Origin: Sporosarcina sp. NCCP-2716
GTDB lineage: Bacteria > Bacillota > Bacilli > Bacillales_A > Planococcaceae
Assembly (NCBI RefSeq): GCF_023707985.1
Contig: NZ_BRCF01000005.1
Coordinates: 124,001-188,000 of the forward strand
DNA length: 64,000 bases
Direction: 5' to 3'
Shown: positions 1 through 10,500 of the stretch, one piece after another
Numbering within the stretch: the first letter of the stretch is position 1
Layout of the letters: each line of letters opens with the position of its first letter
Made by a program: the position numbers and the translations under genes
Notes under the pieces: generated by a model
What the model was told of the DNA's origin: nothing
What the model saw: only the letters and a program-made list of their open reading frames with translations
The model's database searches: none

Positions 1-2
1 AA

Positions 3-464
3 TTATTCGCTGTGACACTCGGATGGCTGCCGAGCGGCGGGATGGATTCCTGGAAAAGTTATATTCTCCCGGCCTTCACATTAGGGACCGGCGTGGCTGC
101 GGTCGTTGCACGTTTCACGCGTTCCTCGCTGATGGACGTCCTGAAGGAAGATTATATCCGAACAGGCCGCTCGAAAGGACTGAACGAACGGCGGATCACG
201 TGGGGGCATGGACTGCGCAATGCGATGATCCCTGTCGTGACGATGACCGGCCTGCAGTTCGGCTTCCTGCTCGGCGGCTCTGTTGTCATCGAATCCGTAT
301 TCAGCTGGCCGGGACTCGGGAAACTGCTGATCGACTCGGTAGCGTACCGGGACTACCCGGTCATCCAAGGGGAGATGCTGATTTTTGCACTGGAATTCAT
401 CCTCATCAACTTAGTGGTGGACCTGCTCTACGGAATCCTGAATCCGCAAATCCGATATGAATAG
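3..464 (+). CDS. Peptide/dipeptide ABC transporter permease, DppB/OppB family (5' truncated)
   Basis: C-terminal 153 residues of an inner permease of a dipeptide/oligopeptide importer; the reading frame is open from base 3, so the start lies upstream of the window. The cytoplasmic EAA loop that contacts the ATPases is visible (SKGLNERR...GLRNAMIPV), followed by the hydrophobic [18 protein letters not shown] segment and the final transmembrane helix ending in LNPQIRYE, typical of DppB C-termini. The permease partner follows 11 bp later and two ATPases come next, so this is the 3' half of a dpp/opp-type operon. The substrate-binding protein is not in the window. Substrate specificity (di-, oligopeptide or nickel) cannot be read from this fragment. 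Confidence 0.93.
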   Translation, partial: LFAVTLGWLPSGGMDSWKSYILPAFTLGTGVAAVVARFTRSSLMDVLKEDYIRTGRSKGLNERRITWGHGLRNAMIPVVTMTGLQFGFLLGGSVVIESVFSWPGLGKLLIDSVAYRDYPVIQGEMLIFALEFILINLVVDLLYGILNPQIRYE

Positions 465-475
465 GAGGGTGCGTC

Positions 476-1381
476 GTGGTAGATCTCAAGGTATCCAACA
501 AAGAAGCATATTATCAGCAAACACTTGAAAACACCCCTTCCAAAACTCCTTTTGCCGAGTTCTGGAGGAAATTCAAGAAGCAGAAATTAGCGTTCGTCTC
601 ATTCTTTTTCGTCGTCTTCCTCATCCTGATGGCCTTCATCGGCCCGTTCATCACCCCTTATGATATTACGGAACCTGACTATGAAAACGTCCTGTCCGGC
701 CCTTCAGCCAAACACTGGGCGGGAACGGATGCCTACGGTCGGGACATATTCAGCCGGGTGCTGGCCGGGACGCAGATTTCGCTATATGTCGGACTGACTT
801 CCGTTCTCCTCGGCGCTATCGGAGGGACGTTCCTCGGGATTGTTGCCGGGTACTATGGCAAACGGATCGATTCGCTCATCATGCGGATGTGTGACGTCCT
901 CCTTGCATTTCCGGGTATCCTGCTTGCAATCGGGATCATCGCGATACTCGGACCGGGGCTCGGGAACGTCATCATAGCTGTTGCCATATTCAGTGTGCCG
1001 ATGTTCGCCCGGATTGTCCGCAGTTCGACGCTTGCCGTAAAATCCACGCTTTATATAGAAGCGACCAAGTCGATCGGCACGAGGCCGAAGCGGATCATCT
1101 GGAAGCACATTTTCCCCGGGACCGTTTCGAGTATCATCGTCTACTTCACGATGCGGATCGGGTCTGCCATCTTGACAGCTGCAAGTTTAAGCTTCCTCGG
1201 TCTTGGCGCACAGCCGCCATCCCCTGAGTGGGGGGCCATGCTGAGCGGAGGGCGCGATTATCTGAACATCGCCCCGCATGTCACGATCTTCCCCGGTATC
1301 GCCATATTCGTGACGGTGCTGGCGTTCAACCTGCTCGGCGACGGACTGCGCGATGCGCTCGACCCGAAAATCAAAGAGTAA
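476..1381 (+). CDS. Peptide/dipeptide ABC transporter permease, DppC/OppC family
   Basis: Second membrane subunit of the peptide importer, 301 residues, the normal family length. A GTG start is chosen because an AGGAGGG ribosome site sits 6 bp upstream. An N-terminal OppC_N-type region with one helix (about residues 40-62) precedes the five-helix permease core, and the EAA loop reads [20 protein letters not shown] (about residues 190-210). It ends in the conserved [14 protein letters not shown] motif. It lies between the DppB-like gene and two ATPase genes in one operon. Family assignment is secure; the transported peptide class is not known. Confidence 0.95.
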   Translation: MVDLKVSNKEAYYQQTLENTPSKTPFAEFWRKFKKQKLAFVSFFFVVFLILMAFIGPFITPYDITEPDYENVLSGPSAKHWAGTDAYGRDIFSRVLAGTQISLYVGLTSVLLGAIGGTFLGIVAGYYGKRIDSLIMRMCDVLLAFPGILLAIGIIAILGPGLGNVIIAVAIFSVPMFARIVRSSTLAVKSTLYIEATKSIGTRPKRIIWKHIFPGTVSSIIVYFTMRIGSAILTAASLSFLGLGAQPPSPEWGAMLSGGRDYLNIAPHVTIFPGIAIFVTVLAFNLLGDGLRDALDPKIKE

Positions 1382-1408
1382 AGACCCGGCAAAAAGGAGG
1401 GAAATCAG

Positions 1409-2422
1409 ATGGAGGAAAAGGTACTGCAAGTAAGGAATCTGCAGACACACTTCACGAGTGACTCGGGCACAGTCAAAGCAGTGGATGGAGTGTCATTCGA
1501 AGTGGGGAAAGGGGAGACGCTCGGCATCGTCGGCGAATCCGGCAGCGGTAAAAGTGTTACGTCTTTGTCGATCATGCGGCTGCTGAAAGACACGCCGGGC
1601 AAGATTGCCGGAGGTGAAATCCTCTACGAAGGCACGGACCTGACCACGCTGAGCGAACGGGAAATGCGCAAGATCCGCGGAAATGACATTGCAATGATCT
1701 TCCAGGAACCGATGACTTCCCTGAATCCGGTTTACAAGATCGGACGCCAGCTGGAGGAATCGATCATTCTTCATATGAAAGCTTCGAAGAAGGCAGCACG
1801 GGAACGCTCTGTCCAGATGCTCAAGGCTGTCGGGATCTCGAGGCCGGAGAAAATCGTCCATGAGTTCCCCCACCAGCTGTCGGGAGGTATGCGCCAGCGG
1901 GTGATGATTGCGATGGCGATGGCGTGCAATCCGAAAGTGCTCATCGCAGACGAACCGACGACAGCGCTCGACGTCACGATCCAGGCGCAAATACTGGAAC
2001 TCATGAAAAGCCTCACTACGACGACGGATACGGCGATACTGCTCATCACCCATGACCTGGGTGTCGTCGCTGAAATGTGCGACAGGGTCGTCGTCATGTA
2101 TGGTGGCAGGGCGGTTGAAGAGAGCGACGTCGTTTCTATCTTTACGAATCCGAAGCATCCATACACTCAAGGTCTGCTTGAATCCATCCCGAAAATCGGG
2201 GAGCGGGTGGACCGCCTGCAATCGATTCCAGGAAATGTGCCGATTCCGTCCCACATGCCGATGGGCTGCAAGTTCGCCCCAAGATGTCCGCATGCGATGG
2301 ACATTTGCTGGGAGAAGGAGCCGTCTTTCGACAAAGTGACAACCAACCATTCCGTACGCTGCTGGCTGCATGAGGAGGTGCCGCAAGATGAATCAGACCT
2401 TGTTGGAAGTTCAGAACGTTAA
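1409..2422 (+). CDS. Peptide ABC transporter ATP-binding protein, DppD/OppD family
   Basis: First ATPase of the importer, 337 residues. Visible motifs: Walker A GESGSGKS (about residue 44), ABC signature LSGGMRQR, Walker [13 protein letters not shown] and the switch histidine in ITHDLG. The C-terminal oligo_HPY extension has the usual cysteine cluster [15 protein letters not shown]. An AAAAAGGAGGG ribosome site precedes the ATG. Its 3' end overlaps the start of the next ATPase gene by 35 bp, pointing to translational coupling. Confidence 0.96.
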   Translation: MEEKVLQVRNLQTHFTSDSGTVKAVDGVSFEVGKGETLGIVGESGSGKSVTSLSIMRLLKDTPGKIAGGEILYEGTDLTTLSEREMRKIRGNDIAMIFQEPMTSLNPVYKIGRQLEESIILHMKASKKAARERSVQMLKAVGISRPEKIVHEFPHQLSGGMRQRVMIAMAMACNPKVLIADEPTTALDVTIQAQILELMKSLTTTTDTAILLITHDLGVVAEMCDRVVVMYGGRAVEESDVVSIFTNPKHPYTQGLLESIPKIGERVDRLQSIPGNVPIPSHMPMGCKFAPRCPHAMDICWEKEPSFDKVTTNHSVRCWLHEEVPQDESDLVGSSER

Positions 2423-3368
2423 AAAGTATTTTCCGATGCCGTCCAGGCTGTTCAGCCGCAAAAAGGAGTTTGTCAAAGCGGTGGACGGGGTCTCCTTCAC
2501 TGTCAACCGAGGGGAGACGCTCAGTATCGTCGGAGAAAGCGGCTGCGGGAAGTCCACGACCGGCCGGATGATCATGAAACTGCTGGACATTACGGAGGGG
2601 AAAGTGATCTTTGAAGGCCAGGACATCACCGACATGACGGATGACCAGATCCGCCCTCTGCGGAAGGAGTTCCAGATGGTCTTCCAAGATCCTTACGCGT
2701 CGCTCAACCCGAGGCTGACCATCAAGGAAATACTGGAGGAACCGCTGATCGTCCACAATTTCAATAAAGACAACCGGAGCCAGCGGGTGACGGAACTGCT
2801 CGAAACCGTCGGGCTCAGCCGCTACCATGCCGACCGCTATCCGCACGAATTCAGCGGCGGTCAGCGTCAGAGGATCGGTATCGCCCGCGCACTCGCGGTG
2901 AACCCGAAACTGATCATTGCCGACGAGCCGGTTTCTGCGCTCGACGTCTCCATCCAGTCCCAGGTCCTCAACCTCATGAAAGATCTGCAGGAGGAATACG
3001 GACTCACCTATGTATTCATCGCCCATGACCTGAGCGTGGTCGAGCATATATCCGACCGGGTCGGCGTCATGTATTTGGGAAGGCTTGTGGAACTGGCAAG
3101 CCGGGATGCGCTGTTCGGGAAGCCGCTTCACCCATACACGAAGGCATTATTGAGTGCCGTCCCGATTCCGGACCCGACTGTCAAAAGGGAGCGGATCATC
3201 CTGAAAGGAGACATACCAAGCCCTGCGAATCCTCCGTCAGGCTGCACGTTCCATACCCGCTGTCCGTTCGCGCAGGAAACGTGTAAACTGAAAGTACCGG
3301 AATTCCGGGAAATCGAATCAAATCATTATGTGGCCTGCCACTTTGCCGAGGAGCTTGAGGAAAACTGA
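2388..3368 (+). CDS. Peptide ABC transporter ATP-binding protein, DppF/OppF family
   Basis: Second ATPase of the importer, 326 residues. Walker A is GESGCGKS, the signature FSGGQRQR, Walker [13 protein letters not shown], and the oligo_HPY tail holds [15 protein letters not shown]. The start at 2388 (MNQTLLEV) is preferred over the in-frame ATG at 2370 because AGGAGGT at 2373-2379 has an 8-bp spacing only to the second ATG. DppD and DppF normally form a heterodimer on the two permeases. The next gene begins one base after the stop codon. Confidence 0.96.
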   Translation: MNQTLLEVQNVKKYFPMPSRLFSRKKEFVKAVDGVSFTVNRGETLSIVGESGCGKSTTGRMIMKLLDITEGKVIFEGQDITDMTDDQIRPLRKEFQMVFQDPYASLNPRLTIKEILEEPLIVHNFNKDNRSQRVTELLETVGLSRYHADRYPHEFSGGQRQRIGIARALAVNPKLIIADEPVSALDVSIQSQVLNLMKDLQEEYGLTYVFIAHDLSVVEHISDRVGVMYLGRLVELASRDALFGKPLHPYTKALLSAVPIPDPTVKRERIILKGDIPSPANPPSGCTFHTRCPFAQETCKLKVPEFREIESNHYVACHFAEELEEN

Positions 3369-3369
3369 C

Positions 3370-4347
3370 ATGCAAAAACTTCATATTATCTCCATTCAAA
3401 AAGAGTATCTGGACATCGTAGCATATCAACTATTTGATATATTTGGTGATAAGTTGGAGCTGCTGCCGATCACGTTGCAGCAATTGACGATGGAAACGGT
3501 GAGCGAAGAGGATTTAGTGCTGTTGTCAAAAGAAGTGCTGAGAGGCATTACGTCTCCATTCATCCCGGAAACATGTGTTGTGATCGTCGCCAATCGGGAA
3601 GTCAACATCGCCGCTGCGGAAAAACTGTCCGCACTGCAGGGAAGCCAGCGGATCCTGATCATCAATGACACGGTGGAGCATGGTGAGGAAACCGCAGTTT
3701 CGCTGAAGACGATTTTTTACGAGCACAGCTACCGGGTGTATGATCCTGCAGATACGGTTCCGTCAGACATCGACTGGATCGTAACGCCCGGCGAGATTGC
3801 ACTCGTACCGGCGGGATTTCCGAACGTCATCGATATCGGACCGCGGACGCTGGATTATTTGACGATCGATCAAATTGCGTCACAGTTGGATGCATCCATG
3901 TCTGACACGGTACTGATGAACCGCTATTTCAGATCGCAAGTGACGATTGCGGGAAAACGGAAATCGAAAGAGGAGGAGCACCCAAGCGGGGACCGACAGC
4001 CTGGGAATCCATCGGTCGGGCTCCGTGCCGCACAAGCAATAACATTGGACCCGGAAGAAATCGAGTCCATCCAGAAGAAGATTGAACGTACCGGTTTTCT
4101 GGATGAAAGCCTCGTCATCCTCTCCATATACAAGGAAGGGAAAGACGCATTCGAACAGCTGGGCAGGGCGAAGGTGAAAGACCGGCTGCTCGAGCGAGGC
4201 ATCCGTCTATCCGATCAGCAGCTGCGGGTGCGCCTGGAAACGATGCAGGACGAACAGCTGATCCATGCGCGCATCGGCAGGGGAGGAACACGGATCGCTG
4301 AAAAAGGGGAAGCCTTCCTTGAGCTGTTCCGGAATCTGAACAAGTAG
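3370..4347 (+). CDS. Putative transcriptional regulator: sensory receptor-like N-terminus plus winged helix, no AAA+ domain
   Basis: A 325-residue protein with no family I can name with certainty. The first 190 residues look like a periplasmic-binding-fold receptor domain of the kind found at the N-terminus of sigma-54 activators (alternating strands and helices such as MQKLHIISIQKEYLDIVAYQ and CVVIVANREVNIAAAEKL). A basic, glycine/proline-rich linker (about 195-225) follows, then a helical C-terminal domain of about 95 residues resembling a winged helix (ERTGFLDESLVILSIYKEG, then RIGRGGTRIAEKG). No Walker A or GAFTGA motif is present, so it cannot work as a sigma-54 ATPase. It starts at base 3370 directly after dppF and is followed by the C26 peptidase gene, so it is probably a regulator or accessory protein of the peptide uptake operon. 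Function is inferred from context. Confidence 0.55.
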   Translation: MQKLHIISIQKEYLDIVAYQLFDIFGDKLELLPITLQQLTMETVSEEDLVLLSKEVLRGITSPFIPETCVVIVANREVNIAAAEKLSALQGSQRILIINDTVEHGEETAVSLKTIFYEHSYRVYDPADTVPSDIDWIVTPGEIALVPAGFPNVIDIGPRTLDYLTIDQIASQLDASMSDTVLMNRYFRSQVTIAGKRKSKEEEHPSGDRQPGNPSVGLRAAQAITLDPEEIESIQKKIERTGFLDESLVILSIYKEGKDAFEQLGRAKVKDRLLERGIRLSDQQLRVRLETMQDEQLIHARIGRGGTRIAEKGEAFLELFRNLNK

Positions 4348-4361
4348 GGGGCATTCATAGG

Positions 4362-5069
4362 TTGAAACCATTCATCGGAATTACTTGCCATAACGATTTA
4401 GACTATCTGCATATGCTGAATAACGCGTATATCCAATCGATCTTGGACGCAGGCGGCACACCGGTCCTGCTGCCGCTCGGCGAGGAAACGGATACTGGCA
4501 GTGTGGCGGATCGGCTGGACGGCCTGCTGCTGTCAGGCGGGTTCGACGTGGATCCGCACTTCTACGGAGAAGAGCCTCACAAGGACCTTGGGGAAATCTC
4601 GCCGGGACGTGACACGTATGAACTCAGTCTCCTCCAGGCGTTCCTGCAAATGGATAAGCCGGTGCTCGGCATCTGTCGCGGGCATCAGGTGCTGAACGTT
4701 GCCCAAGGCGGCACGCTCTACCAAGACATCTATGATCAGATTGACGGGCCGGTCCAACAGCATGCACAGCGGGCAAGACGGGAACATCTATCCCACAAAG
4801 TCTCTGTAGCGGAAGGGTCCAGGCTTGCGGACATCTTCGGCACGGATACGATCCAGGTCAATTCGTTCCACCATCAGGGCGTGAAGTCTCCGGGGGATTC
4901 ACTCGAAGTGACCGGTACGGCGGACGACGGTGTCATTGAAGCGATCGAAAGCAAGGACCACACCTTCGTGATCGGCGTCCAGTGGCATCCGGAAAATACA
5001 GCATGTGCAGGAGATATCCATTCCAAGAAATTGTTCAGTGCTTTTGTCGGTGCCTGCGGAAAGTCCTGA
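4362..5069 (+). CDS. Gamma-glutamyl-gamma-aminobutyrate hydrolase-like peptidase (C26 family, class I glutamine amidotransferase fold)
   Basis: 235 residues with the class I glutamine amidotransferase/C26 catalytic set: nucleophile Cys105 in GICRGHQ and the His in VQWHPE near residue 208; the LLLSGGFDVDPHFYGE segment is typical of the PuuD/YvdE-type hydrolases. The start is TTG with a TAGGGGGC site upstream. Family members cleave gamma-glutamyl bonds. Its place as the last gene of a peptide-uptake operon suggests that it processes imported gamma-glutamyl peptides, which is an inference. Confidence 0.85.
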   Translation: MKPFIGITCHNDLDYLHMLNNAYIQSILDAGGTPVLLPLGEETDTGSVADRLDGLLLSGGFDVDPHFYGEEPHKDLGEISPGRDTYELSLLQAFLQMDKPVLGICRGHQVLNVAQGGTLYQDIYDQIDGPVQQHAQRARREHLSHKVSVAEGSRLADIFGTDTIQVNSFHHQGVKSPGDSLEVTGTADDGVIEAIESKDHTFVIGVQWHPENTACAGDIHSKKLFSAFVGACGKS

Positions 5070-5100
5070 TGAATTTCCGGCAGTAGAGCGACAAAGTGAA

Positions 5101-5142
5101 ACAGCCGCCAGTCAGCTAGTATGCTGATCGGCGGCTGTTTTT
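5101..5142 (+). terminator. Rho-independent terminator after the peptide-uptake operon
   Basis: A 9-bp stem, ACAGCCGCC (5101-5109) with GGCGGCTGT (5130-5138), is followed by a run of T. It lies between convergent genes and may slow transcription from both sides. Confidence 0.8.
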
Positions 5143-6533
5143 CATTTCCCGGCAGATGCCGGCTTCTTGTTTTTTCGCGTGAGATGCAGGATTCCTTCGA
5201 TGATCAGGATCAGCAGGACGGACAGGCCGAACAGCGGCATGAGGACGCCGAGGATCACGAGTAATACGGCAAATCCTATCGTGACCGGCCGATCCGCTTT
5301 CGGCGGTGCGGAGAGGTGCCCTTTCTGTTTGCGGGCGAACCACATCTGGAAGCCGCGGAAGATCAGCAGCAGGAAGGCCAGGCAGACGACCAGGTTCAGC
5401 AGCTTGTTCGGCCAGCCGAACAGATGGCCTTCGTGGAGCGGGATGCCCCATGTGAACCACTTCGCGAGAATCCCGTAGTCGTCATAGCCGACTTTCGAAA
5501 TCAGGTCGCCGCTGTACTGATCGAAATAGGCCGTCATCTCCTCGGCAGGGCTGACATCGAGTCCGGTTACCCCCGTGTTGCTCGCTGTCGAGACGGTGAA
5601 CACACCATCAGTGGAAGACGGATAGATGATGGAGTACGGTTTTTCGATATCCGCGTCCCTCGCTTTCCACAGCAGTTTTTCCACGAGGATTCCGTCATTG
5701 CCCATGTCCATGCCGGGCATTTTACCTGAACCGCCGTGATTGGCGTGCGGGTCGGGCTTGCTGTCCGCTTTGTCCGTTCCGGACGTCGGCGGCTCTTCTT
5801 TCCGGACCGCCCACGGCACTTCACTCATATCCGACGTCGGTGACTGCTGCTGCAGCAGCGGCGTTCCGATCGAAGGGTGTTTCTGTGATGCGGAATAAAT
5901 GAAATCGCCCATGAACGCCGACCACGGCAGTCCCGTGAAGATGAGGATGATCATCGGGATGGTGATGACAACGCCGATCCACGCATGGTTCCGTTTCAGG
6001 CCGATGCGGCGGGTCGGTTTCTTCGGCCGATGGAGAGCCCTGCTCTTCATCGTCATGTAAATCCCCGTGATGAGCAGGAAGATCGCCCAGCAGGCCGCCA
6101 GCTCCACCAGGTAATTGACGACAGTCCCGCCGACGAACAGCGAGCTGTGGAGATTCCGTAAGATGTTCGCATACGTGAACTTCGGATTCTGGACGCCGGC
6201 GATTTCGTTGTGTTCATCGAGGAAGACGTAGCGTTCTTCACCGTTTTCCGAAATGAGGGAAAGCCTCGTGTTGTACGGCTCGTCCATTATCATGATCTTC
6301 GAGACTTCGAAGCCTTTGTTTTCGTGCTTGACGAGGGAGATCCCTTCGTCGATCGTCAGCTGATACGTTTCCGGACTGTTCCCGAAAAAGAGATCTTTGT
6401 AGATGACATTCTCGACGTTCGTGTAGAACAGATAGCCGATTCCGCTCAATGTCAGGGTGATGAGCAGCGGCGCCATGAACAGGGCTCCAAAGAAATGCCA
6501 CCGCCAGAACCGGTTATTGCTTTTTATCTTCAA
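5142..6533 (-). CDS. PepSY-associated transmembrane protein with Met/His-rich insert
   Basis: 463 residues if translated from the TTG at 6533, which follows a GGAGGTGGG ribosome site; longer upstream readings have no such site. The order is TM helix (FFGALFMAPLLITLTLSGIG), PepSY-like extracytoplasmic domain (about 50-135), two further TM helices (about 145-210), a second extracytoplasmic domain with PepSY character (about 240-385), then two C-terminal helices. This is the PepSY_TM architecture, seen in proteins linked to iron or copper reduction and respiratory assembly. Residues about 262-281 are rich in His and Met (HANHGG, KMPGMDMG), resembling copper-binding segments. The gene is alone on the minus strand and divergent from a DUF488 gene. 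The metal role is inference. Confidence 0.8.
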   Translation of the reverse strand: MKIKSNNRFWRWHFFGALFMAPLLITLTLSGIGYLFYTNVENVIYKDLFFGNSPETYQLTIDEGISLVKHENKGFEVSKIMIMDEPYNTRLSLISENGEERYVFLDEHNEIAGVQNPKFTYANILRNLHSSLFVGGTVVNYLVELAACWAIFLLITGIYMTMKSRALHRPKKPTRRIGLKRNHAWIGVVITIPMIILIFTGLPWSAFMGDFIYSASQKHPSIGTPLLQQQSPTSDMSEVPWAVRKEEPPTSGTDKADSKPDPHANHGGSGKMPGMDMGNDGILVEKLLWKARDADIEKPYSIIYPSSTDGVFTVSTASNTGVTGLDVSPAEEMTAYFDQYSGDLISKVGYDDYGILAKWFTWGIPLHEGHLFGWPNKLLNLVVCLAFLLLIFRGFQMWFARKQKGHLSAPPKADRPVTIGFAVLLVILGVLMPLFGLSVLLILIIEGILHLTRKNKKPASAGK

Positions 6534-6774
6534 TTTCCCACCTCCGAATAAATCAGTAGTTGCCAGTTTTTCTCTTTGAAAACAAAACAGTATGTAAAGG
6601 AAAATAGGGCCTCCCGTTTTATAACACGTAATTGTGAACAACTCATGAACTGCTGTGAGGAATACCCTTTCCATCATACAGCAAGTCGCTGCCCCAATCC
6701 CGGAAAGACGGGAAGGTTTCAACGGGATGCGTTCAGGGCACGTGTAAAGGAAAAGGATGTTAGGGTGAGAAGGA

Positions 6775-7329
6775 ATGGACATTTACTCGATCGGTCATTA
6801 TAACCATACGGAAGAGGAATTCATCCGCCTGCTGAAGGAAGCGGATATCGGCCTGCTCGTGGACGTGCGGAAATTTCCCGGCAGCCGGAAATTCCCCTGG
6901 TTCTCTAAAGAAAGGATGGCGGATTGGCTGCCTGCTGCAGGGATCGGTTATGTGCATATGGAACAGCTCGGCGGGAGACGGCAGCCGTCCCAGCTGATTT
7001 CGCCTGCGTTGAATGACGGATGGCAGAACGAGTCTTTCCACAATTATGCGGATTATACGCTGTCGCATTGTTTCCGGGAAGGCATCGATGAACTGATGCA
7101 GCTCGCAGCGGGAACGAAGACGGCGTATTGCTGCTCGGAACGCCATCCGGCGAGGTGCCACCGGCTGCTGATCAGCAATTGGCTCGCCGTGCACGATTGG
7201 ACAGTCACCCATATCGTGCCGCGGCGCGACGGATCTGCAGAACTCGTCCCCCACGAGCTCGGAAAGTGGGGCGCGATGCCGATCATCGAGGACGATTCGA
7301 CAGTCGTTTATCCGCCACTTGAATCATAA
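6775..7329 (+). CDS. DUF488 family protein
   Basis: 184-residue protein of the DUF488 family. The N-terminal signature MDIYSIGHYNHTEEEFIRLL, the LLVDVRKFPGSRKFPWFSK segment and the late CCSERHPARCHRLLIS motif (Cys-Cys plus CHR) are characteristic. Members are small cytoplasmic proteins of unproven function, sometimes proposed to be nucleic-acid or RNA-related enzymes. It is monocistronic, between the divergent PepSY gene and a terminator. The ATG at 6775 is preceded by the purine-rich AGGGTGAGAAGGA. Confidence 0.85.
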   Translation: MDIYSIGHYNHTEEEFIRLLKEADIGLLVDVRKFPGSRKFPWFSKERMADWLPAAGIGYVHMEQLGGRRQPSQLISPALNDGWQNESFHNYADYTLSHCFREGIDELMQLAAGTKTAYCCSERHPARCHRLLISNWLAVHDWTVTHIVPRRDGSAELVPHELGKWGAMPIIEDDSTVVYPPLES

Positions 7330-7348
7330 GAATCAGACAATACCGTAC

Positions 7349-7378
7349 AACCAGTCTCCGGAGGGGGGCTGGTTTTTA
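7349..7378 (+). terminator. Rho-independent terminator after DUF488 gene
   Basis: AACCAG (7349-7354) pairs with CTGGTT (7369-7374), with an inner CTCC/GGAG stem, followed by TTTTT. Confidence 0.65.
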
Positions 7379-7404
7379 TATGCCGAACTGCCTGTACTGA
7401 CAGG

Positions 7405-7470
7405 CGGCCGGCTATGCAATTCCGCCTAAAGGAAATCACCAAATATTCCCGGAAAGGCGCATAGCCGCTC
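7405..7470 (+). promoter_or_regulatory. Possible structured leader upstream of the secreted nuclease gene
   Basis: A 9-bp stem, CGGCTATGC (7409-7417) with GCATAGCCG (7459-7467), encloses GCCT/AGGC (7424-7427/7455-7458) and GGAA/TTCC (7431-7434/7446-7449). The three nested helices lie 100-150 bp before the start codon of the nuclease. I could not match it to a known riboswitch class. It may equally be an operator or a processed leader. Confidence 0.3.
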
Positions 7471-7563
7471 TGGTGGCGCAATGGTACGATAACTTTGAAA
7501 ATAGAATTCTCTCGGCAGGATGGTGAGCCGCAGCGGATTCAGTCCACTAAGGAGTGTGAGGGA

Positions 7564-10500
7564 ATGCACGGTCGAACGGGAAAGAAATGGTTGAATTCTT
7601 TGATGGCAGCGTCACTGGTCGCAGGAATGGCAGTACCGGCAATGCCTGCCCACGCAGCAGAAGCGCCTGCTGTGCTGGCGGCAGATCTGCTCATTTCAGA
7701 GTACGTCGAAGGATCGAGCAACAATAAGGCGATCGAGCTGTACAACGGCACTGGTGCTGCAATTGAGTTGGAGAACTATTCGATTGAACTGTATGCGAAC
7801 GGTGCAGTAAAGCCGACGAACACGCTGAAACTCTCCGGCACCCTCGAACACGGCAAAACCTATGTCCTCGTACACAACCAGGCAGGGGCGGAACTGAAGG
7901 CGAAAGGCGATATGGAAACAGGAAGTGTCACGAACTTCAATGGGGATGATGCCATCGTCCTAAAGAAAGGCCAGACGCCGATCGATTCGTTCGGCCAGGT
8001 GGGAGCACGGGCGGATTGGGGAACAGACGTCACGCTCGTCCGCAACTCCACAGTCCTGAAAGGCAGATCGGCGATCGACAGCCCATTCGACCGGACGAAA
8101 GAATGGACGGTCTACCCGAAAGACACATTCTCGCATCTCGGCACACACGAACTGACGGCTTCCGACGAGATAGCCCCGGAAGAACCGGAAGTCCCGGCTG
8201 ACATCCTATCCATCGCAGATGCTCGCGCAATGCCAGCAGGGCAGGAAGCGACTGTCACGGGAATCGTCACTGCCAAACTGAAGAACACCATTTCAATCCA
8301 GGATGAAACCGGCGGCATCGCTGTCCGTCCGACCAGTCTAGCAGCGGAAGTCGGCGATGAAGTGACCGTCACCGGCAAACTCGTCGATTACCGCGGCCTG
8401 CTGCAGCTGGACGGTGCGAAACTTGTCGCAAAATCAGCTTCGGCCGTGCCTGAAGCGAAAACCGTCACCGGCGCGGAAATCGGGGAAGATACGGAATCCC
8501 GTCTCGTCACGGTCCATAATGTCACATTGTCAGGCAAGGAAGCAGGACCGGGCTGGGCGAACTTCATTGCAACGGACGGGACGGAATTCACTGTGCGCGA
8601 TGAAACCGACACACTCGGCCTGCAGGCTGGTATGACGTATGACTCGATCAGCGGCATCGTCCAGCAGTTCGACGACATCTACCAAGTCATCCCGCGCGGT
8701 AAGACGGACATCGTCGAAGATGCCTCCGTCGTGCAGCCGGTGGCGGCAGACCCGGGCAGCGGCACGTTCATCGACAGTGTGAATGTCACGCTGACGACAG
8801 GGACAGTCGGCGCGGAAATCCTGTATACATTGGACGGGACGGATCCTGTGAAGAACGGCGCGACGTACGCGGAGCCGCTAGCAATCACGGACAGCGTCCA
8901 GCTGAAAGCCGTTGCGAAAACAGCTGACGGGCGCACAAGCGCTGTGCAGACATTCGATTACTTCATCACCGATGCTCTCCAGATCCATGATATCCAGGGA
9001 CCGGGACATGAATCGCCGTTCGCCGGACAAGTCGTCGAAGGTGTGAAAGGTGTAGTTACTTACAAGTACGCGATCCAGGGGTCGACGTATTATCACATCC
9101 AGGCGAAGGATGACCAGCGGGATGGCGACTTGAATACATCGGAAGCGATCGTCCTGTACAGCGGTAAAGATACGTGGAACCTGAAGGAAGGCGATTACGT
9201 TTCGGTCAGCGGGCAAGTGAGCGAGTATGCGATCGACGGCTTTTCCGACCGCCAGGAGACCGATCTGAAGACGACGCAGATCAACGTCCGCAATGACCGC
9301 GGCGGCAAGGTCGATGTGCTGGAGCGCGGCGTGGCATTGCCGGAGCCGTTCATCATCAATGAGTCGAACTTGCCGAAAGATGCCATCCTGAGTGAAGGAC
9401 TGAAGGAATTCGACCCGGCGAAATACGCGGGCGACTTCTGGGAGAGCCGTGAAGCGATGCGCGTCCAGGTCGGCACGGTGAAAGCGGTCGCTCCTCAGCA
9501 GAACGGCGACCTCGCGACAGTGCTGGAAAGCCGCAAGACCGATACGAAAAATGGCGGCGTCCTGCTTCGGAAGGACAAGCCGAATGCGGACCTGATCCAA
9601 TTCCGTCTGGAGCCGAATACGACGGCGCGTGACTTTGAAGTGGCGACAGGCGACCGGTTCGAAGGTCCGATCACCGGGGTGGTCGGGTATTCGTACCAGA
9701 ACTATAAGATCCTCGTCGGTTTGGAGGAGATGCAGGACAAGTTCGTGAAAGGGCCGGCTGTGCCGGAAACGACGACGATCGTGAAAGATCCGACGAAACT
9801 GACGGTTGCGTCATACAACTTGGAGAACTTCTCGAACAACAAAAAGACGACGTCCGACGACAAAGCACGCAAACTGGCGCGTGCGTTCGCTGTGGACATG
9901 CAGAGCCCGGACATTGTCGGGGTGACGGAAGTGCAGGACAACAACGGACCGGATGCCGGCGGGCCTGAAGCGAACGAAAGTTACGAGCGCCTCATCCAGG
10001 CTATTACGGAAGCAGGCGGCGTGAAGTATGAGTACGTCAACATCGATCCGGTGAACAACGCGGACGGCGGGCAGCCGAACGCCAATATCCGTGTCGGCTT
10101 CCTGTACAATCCGGAGCGGGTTTCGCTGAAAAACGGAGCGCCTCACGGGGATGCAGTTTCAGCGGTCGGCTACGAGAATGGCGGCCTGACGCTGAACCCG
10201 GGACGGATCGATCCTATGAATGGCGCATTCAAGAGCAGCCGCAAGCCGCTCGCTGCCGAGTTCACGTTCGATGGCGAAGATGTCATCGTCATCGCAAACC
10301 ACTGGAATTCGAAAGGCGGGGACACGCCGCTGTTCGGTGCGATCCAGCCGCCAGTGTACAAGAGTGAAATCCAGCGCAAGCAGATCGCGCAGATCGTCTA
10401 TGATTTCATCGACGATGTGAAAACGAAGAACCCGGACGCGAACATTGTATCCGTCGGGGACTATAACGACTTCCAGTTCACGGATTCCCTCCGTATCCTC

